Positions 62,501 through 64,000 of a stretch of 64,000 nt of DNA are shown here, piece after piece (within the stretch, counting starts at the first letter, position 1; each line of letters begins with the position of its first letter). Below the pieces are notes generated by a model. It was not told where the DNA came from and ran no database searches. It saw only the letters and a list, made by a program, of their open reading frames with translations. Location: NCBI GenBank assembly GCA_021732745.1, contig JAKFUK010000002.1:124001-188000 (forward strand), in the 5' to 3' direction. Made by a program: the position numbers and the translations under genes. This DNA comes from Nevskia sp. (GTDB lineage: Bacteria; Pseudomonadota; Gammaproteobacteria; Nevskiales; Nevskiaceae).

Positions 62501-63610
62501 CGCCGTCCGGCGATCGTCGCCAGTGCCATCGGCGGCCGTCCTTCCGATCTGGAACGGCGGCTGCGTCGCCTGTGGGCCGCGATGCTTCAGCGCGAGGATG
62601 TCGAGGTCGACAGCAATTTCTTCGAACTGGGCGGTCATTCGCTGCTGGCCGCACGCATGCTCGGACGGGTGGAAGCGGAATTCGGCCGCCGGGTCGGACT
62701 TGCGGCCCTGTTCCGCGCGCCCACGGTGCGCGAACTCGCCCGCCTGCTGGAAAGCGAAGACACCCGCGATTTCGACTTCCGCCAGGTGGTCAAGCTGCAA
62801 CCGAACGGCGCGCGGCCGCCGATGATCGCCATCAACAACACCGGCATCTATTACCTTTTGGCCAAGAAACTGGGCCAGGAACAGCCGGTGACCTCGCTGC
62901 AACTGTTCGATCCCACGGTCAGCATCGACACGCTGCCGAAAACCCTGGAAGAAATCGCCGCCGGCTACGTGCAACTGATCCGCCGCGTGCAGCCGAAGGG
63001 GCCGTATCTGCTGATGGGCTGGTGCGTGGCCGGCGCGCTGGCTTTCGAGGTGGCGCGCCAGCTTCAGGCCGAAGGGCAGCCGGTGGCCAATCTGTACCTG
63101 ATGGATTCCTGGGTGCCGAACTACCTGAAACGCTTGTCGCCGCTGCGTCGCGCGATCAACGGCTACACCTTGCGCTGGCAGTTCGTGCTCGACGATTACC
63201 GCAAGAAGCGCGCAACCGGCAAGGGCCTGCGGGCCTTTCTCGCCAATCGCAGCAGTTTCCAGATGCTCAACCGCCTGTTCCGGCGCAACGCCGACACGGC
63301 CCTGCCCGAAGTGGCACCGGTGCAGCCCATGGCCGAGCCGGAAGGCTACGACCAGTGGCTGCTCGGCTATCTGCAGGACGTCACCTCGCGCTACGAGCCC
63401 AAGCGCTTCGACGGCACCATCACCCTGTTCCGCAGCCATCGCGAACCGACCGGCCTGTGGTTCGATCCGAACGCCGGCTGGGGTCCGTTCGCGGCACAGG
63501 GCGTGCGCCTGCACATGGTCGACGGCGACCATTTCTCGATGTTCCAGGACCCTGGCGTCAGTCAGATGGCGGCGGCGATCAATGGCGGCAGCACCGGCAA
63601 TGGCCGCTGA
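59525..63610 (+). CDS. Terminal NRPS: atypical C, degenerate A, PCP, Cys-type thioesterase (1361 aa)
   Basis: C domain about 35-460, but its core motif reads THQIVSDGWS: H175, then Gln176 where the second, catalytic His is expected (codon CAG). A domain about 490-1000 keeps the fold (GELHIGGPALPVG, LRTGD, GRNDRALRLGG) but lost key motifs: A3 is YGLATPQGRPA, A5 is LYSAPGAAIC, and A10 is TATGEVDF with Glu986 for Lys. PCP about 1010-1075, intact GGHSL, S1039. Thioesterase about 1100-1361: GWCVAG with Cys1167 for Ser, LMDSWVP Asp and VDGDHFSMF His. This suggests a module that no longer activates its own amino acid but still carries and releases the chain. The frame is intact over 4 kb, so it is not a simple pseudogene. 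Confidence 0.93.
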   Translation: MSDTEMNSLHAMDDLSDIESSMTDGDGLADAPVGAGEDAASIYPCSIAQERFWLLDRIEPGNSSLNVAVRWRLLGKVDAPLLEKAWLHLINRHEVLRTVFREVDGKPVQDIRPRSMFMLVEIDLTRLPEAERSAEGDRIGVIEARAPFDLSEGPMVRATLLRYAPDDAVILVTTHQIVSDGWSIGVMAREMGTIYQALAAGLPIPLDDLPLQYADYAEWHLAWTRERGTAAEEAYWSRQLNGLKPFKVPADKPRPAVPTTNGAITSMVLPRELTNRAQAVSGEFGATLFAAAFGALTTVLHRYTGETEIVIGTQVSDRDQVELEGMIGQFVNSLILRNDLTGDPTFGELIERVRDTTASALEHKHIPIERLLSMVKGGRRSAQSALISVNFIFQRTFIQNEDYGPFKLVDMPSLPAGAIYDLNFFMVERPDGWRFSCQYNTDQFERETVDRLLGYVRTVFDLASRNPRLRLSEIELIGADERSRLLESGADHAPQPLVGLGALFAAQVARAPNAVAVSVAERALSYRQLDIEAGHLAAYLRGRGVAAGARVGICLERGVDWPIAMLAVLRIGAVWVALDPREPASRISQMLETARVSALITRTPQLTPLPVDRQIVINLDAEASAISRAPAAAVETPLPGSEACVYGLATPQGRPAMFRLSHAALETQLLALGRQPGLAAAETMLATTPFTLDAALVEVLLPLLVGARVVIATDPDINDPRRLLQLLQRQGNTVLHAAPPTWARLLAAGWDGQPGIRAWCFGERLDPRTAQTLLDRSTEVWTLYSAPGAAICTAIHPLQRAADTRVIGTPLPGSLLRVLSPTRQLLPTGAIGELHIGGPALPVGSFTAQMAHDRLIADPGLGSRDHRLLRTGDQARARSDGLFEVHGRNDRALRLGGQWVEPAEIEALLCRHPNVADAAVLIANEPADGQTDASITAWIVLAGVSGGSGAEITEMLRRAFASRVPAALMPANFLAVESLPRTATGEVDFHTLRRPAIVASAIGGRPSDLERRLRRLWAAMLQREDVEVDSNFFELGGHSLLAARMLGRVEAEFGRRVGLAALFRAPTVRELARLLESEDTRDFDFRQVVKLQPNGARPPMIAINNTGIYYLLAKKLGQEQPVTSLQLFDPTVSIDTLPKTLEEIAAGYVQLIRRVQPKGPYLLMGWCVAGALAFEVARQLQAEGQPVANLYLMDSWVPNYLKRLSPLRRAINGYTLRWQFVLDDYRKKRATGKGLRAFLANRSSFQMLNRLFRRNADTALPEVAPVQPMAEPEGYDQWLLGYLQDVTSRYEPKRFDGTITLFRSHREPTGLWFDPNAGWGPFAAQGVRLHMVDGDHFSMFQDPGVSQMAAAINGGSTGNGR

Positions 63611-63631
63611 CCGTCAGCCGCGAGGGGGTTT

Positions 63632-64000
63632 GTGAAGCCCTTCGAGCTGTTGATCTGGCTGTTGGCGAGCTTGCTGTTGTTACGGCAGATCGTCGTCTCG
63701 CCGAAGCCGGGAATGCTGGCCGTACTGCTGCTGGCCGCCAGCCTGCTGCTGATCCTGATGCAAGTGTTGCTTGAAGGCTGGCGCAAGCCGGTACTGCTGG
63801 CATCGCTGTCCTTGCTGGCGCTGGCCGTGCTGCCCTGGCTGCTGAAATTGCTGAATCTCGCCGATCACGCCCCGCCAGCGCGCCTGCTGCTGGCGGTAGC
63901 CGGCCTGCTGCTGGTGGCGAGCACCGTCAGCAACTGGTTGCAGCCGGCGGTTCGCTATGCCGTGCCGGGCGGGCCGTATCCGCGGATCGGCATGATGGCG
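63632..64000 (+). CDS. Membrane protein, N-terminal part (3' end outside window)
   Basis: GTG at 63632 is preceded by GAGGGGG at 4 nt and opens a frame that stays open to the window end (123 codons). The visible part has about four hydrophobic segments (FELLIWLLASLLLLRQIV, LAVLLLAASLLLILMQVLL, LLASLSLLALAVLPWLL, LLLAVAGLLLVAS) followed by a soluble start AVRYAVPGGPYPRIGMMA. An N-terminal membrane anchor followed by a GPYP-type block resembles alpha/beta-hydrolases of the PAF-acetylhydrolase/dienelactone group, but too little is visible for a firm call. It lies 21 nt after the NRPS stop and may be in the same operon. Confidence 0.6.
   Translation, partial: MKPFELLIWLLASLLLLRQIVVSPKPGMLAVLLLAASLLLILMQVLLEGWRKPVLLASLSLLALAVLPWLLKLLNLADHAPPARLLLAVAGLLLVASTVSNWLQPAVRYAVPGGPYPRIGMMA

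Noticed and set aside
59525..63610. Terminal NRPS gene as a pseudogene
   Set aside because: The frame is intact for 1361 codons and the PCP Ser, the thioesterase Asp and His and other fold motifs are kept; losses are confined to C and A catalytic motifs.

Overview
The window is GC-rich chromosomal DNA of a gammaproteobacterium. The large NAD-glutamate dehydrogenase, RdgC, ParE, an Mla/Mce-type lipid transporter, type I-E CRISPR-Cas and ECF-sigma genes of this kind would fit the Nevskiaceae/Solimonadaceae-Xanthomonadales neighbourhood. That placement is inferred from gene content only; no rRNA or tRNA gene is visible.

Layout. 1-5.6 kb: the end of a YceI-family protein, repeat hairpins, and a 1599-residue NAD-glutamate dehydrogenase on the minus strand. 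5.7-18.8 kb: a complete type I-E CRISPR-Cas locus on the minus strand, in the order cas3, cas8e, cse2, cas7e, cas5e, cas6e, then a DUF433/DUF5615 toxin-antitoxin-like pair, then cas1, cas2, leader, and an array of 58 repeats and 57 spacers with an exact 61-bp period. The toxin-antitoxin-like pair sits inside the cas operon and is coupled to cas1 by an ATGA overlap. 19-34 kb: housekeeping genes. These are a 2'-5' RNA ligase-like protein, an Mla-type ABC lipid transporter whose lipoprotein gene carries an in-frame REP-like insertion, rdgC, two hotdog thioesterases, mtnA with a gamma-carbonic-anhydrase-like protein and a DUF1460 protein, a divergent MTA/SAH deaminase, a VapBC-like pair with a perfect palindromic operator candidate, parE, and an ECF sigma cassette. 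Several copies of dispersed imperfect repeats fill the gaps.

34-43.5 kb: xseB and dxs, then a tightly overlapped plus-strand operon: a YbhN/LPG-synthase-type membrane protein, a HAD-UbiA fusion resembling decaprenylphosphoryl-5-phosphoribose synthase, a DprE1-like FAD oxidase and a DprE2-like SDR. This suggests a polyprenyl-phosphoryl-arabinofuranose-type donor pathway. A convergent large membrane protein (possible GT-C enzyme) and an epimerase-like SDR follow. 43.7-49 kb: two acyltransferase-3 enzymes flank a GMC oxidoreductase and its small Tat-signal partner.

49.5-63.6 kb: a hybrid NRPS-PKS assembly line of three co-directional genes. Protein 1 is A-PCP (by-eye code DAFWLGGTFK, valine-like). 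Protein 2 is KS-AT-ACP-aminotransferase-C-A-PCP (malonyl-type AT; A code DILQLGMIWK, glycine-like). Protein 3 is C-A-PCP-TE, in which C has HQxxxDG instead of HHxxxDG, A has lost the P-loop, YGPTE and A10 lysine, and TE carries Cys in place of the nucleophilic Ser. Read collinearly, the line would extend valine by one malonyl unit, transaminate the beta-ketone to a 3,4-diamino-5-methylhexanoyl unit, add glycine, and release through a Cys-type thioesterase. I do not recognise a described product for this architecture. The window ends inside a membrane protein.
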